Source: Campylobacter concisus
GTDB taxonomy: Bacteria > Campylobacterota > Campylobacteria > Campylobacterales > Campylobacteraceae
Assembly: GCF_902460845.1 (NCBI RefSeq)
Contig: NZ_CABPVS010000002.1
Span: forward strand, 186,001-250,000
Reading direction: 5' to 3'
DNA: 64,000 nt
Shown here: positions 63,940-64,000 of the stretch, one piece after another
Layout of the letters: each line of letters begins with the position of its first letter
Position numbering within the stretch: the first letter of the stretch is position 1
Program-made: the position numbers and the translations under genes
The notes under the pieces: generated by a model
Told to the model about the DNA's origin: nothing
What the model saw: the letters and a program-made list of their open reading frames with translations, nothing else
The model's database searches: none

Positions 63940-64000
63940 ACCCTTTTAAATTTTTAAAATCTTAATCTGCTATAATCCTTAAAAATAAATTTACAACAGG

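Noticed and set aside
1..64000. CRISPR arrays, insertion sequences, prophage, tRNA and rRNA genes
   Set aside because: I looked for regularly spaced repeats, transposase or integrase motifs and clover-leaf or rRNA sequence and saw none that I could support. Small RNAs without a known consensus could be missed.

Overview
The window reads as chromosomal DNA of a Campylobacter, most like C. concisus or a close relative. The evidence is the AT-rich base composition, the epsilonproteobacterial protein sequences, and gene orders that match C. jejuni blocks as I remember them: leuS-lptE-(unknown)-folC...mfd; DUF465-rpmB-rpe-dnaQ; M48 protease-prmC-DUF4149; ybgC-periplasmic protein-UDG-rpmH-rnpA-yidD-yidC-jag-mnmE-purL-dnaJ-purH; ppiD-ftsA-ftsZ and rsmH-ftsL-like; PIF1 helicase-lolA-secA-lolC; kefB-hspR-cbpA-htrA. 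No database was searched; names rest on recognising motifs and order.

Layout. 1-8.9 kb is a tightly packed plus-strand operon (leuS 3' end, lptE, a GGDEF protein, folC, mfd, an AAA ATPase, a MagIII-like glycosylase). 9.0-10.5 kb is cysK-cysE. 10.5-12.2 kb (minus) holds a DUF465 protein, a KchA-like potassium channel and rpmB. 12.3-15.9 kb holds a split HDOD-like gene, a STAS/CheX-like protein, rpe and an exonuclease. 16-24 kb mixes AT-rich core genes with GC-richer genes: an M48 protease, a two-gene ThrE-type exporter, and a large gene with a sigma-28-type promoter. 24-30.5 kb is the rpmH-mnmE membrane-insertion and tRNA-modification block. 30.5-32.8 kb carries three related GC-rich lipoprotein genes inserted between mnmE and purL. 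33-42 kb holds purL, an SDH-type protease, a TerB-DnaJ protein, purH, msrAB and a DUF2249/NnrS-like/DUF59 operon. 42-49 kb is cell division and envelope (ftsZ, ftsA, ppiD, rsmH, an ftsL-like gene). 49-55 kb holds an aminotransferase, DUF523, a two-enzyme peptidoglycan hydrolase, a PIF1-like helicase and lolA. 55-64 kb holds secA, lolC/E, a cation antiporter, the hspR-cbpA heat-shock pair and htrA.

How the genes work together. Envelope biogenesis dominates: LptE (LPS), LolA and LolC/E (lipoproteins), SecA, YidC and YidD (export and insertion), PpiD and HtrA (periplasmic folding and quality control), FtsA/FtsZ/FtsL-like/RsmH (division) and a lipoprotein peptidoglycan hydrolase. Other groups are cysteine synthesis, purine synthesis, DNA repair, and a heat-shock regulator placed beside the chaperone and protease it probably controls.

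Most of the window is ordinary core genome. The points worth a second look are two reading-frame breaks at T tracts, one of them (jag) on a perfectly phased U-UUU-UUA heptamer; an rnpA gene without an ATG, GTG or TTG start; a well-spaced sigma-28 promoter ahead of a probable flagellum-coupled secreted protein; sharply bounded GC-rich genes that suggest recombination with a higher-GC Campylobacter; a NlpC/P60 plus M15 fusion; and several enzyme-family proteins that have lost their catalytic residues. I did not find a CRISPR array, insertion sequence, prophage, rRNA or tRNA gene.
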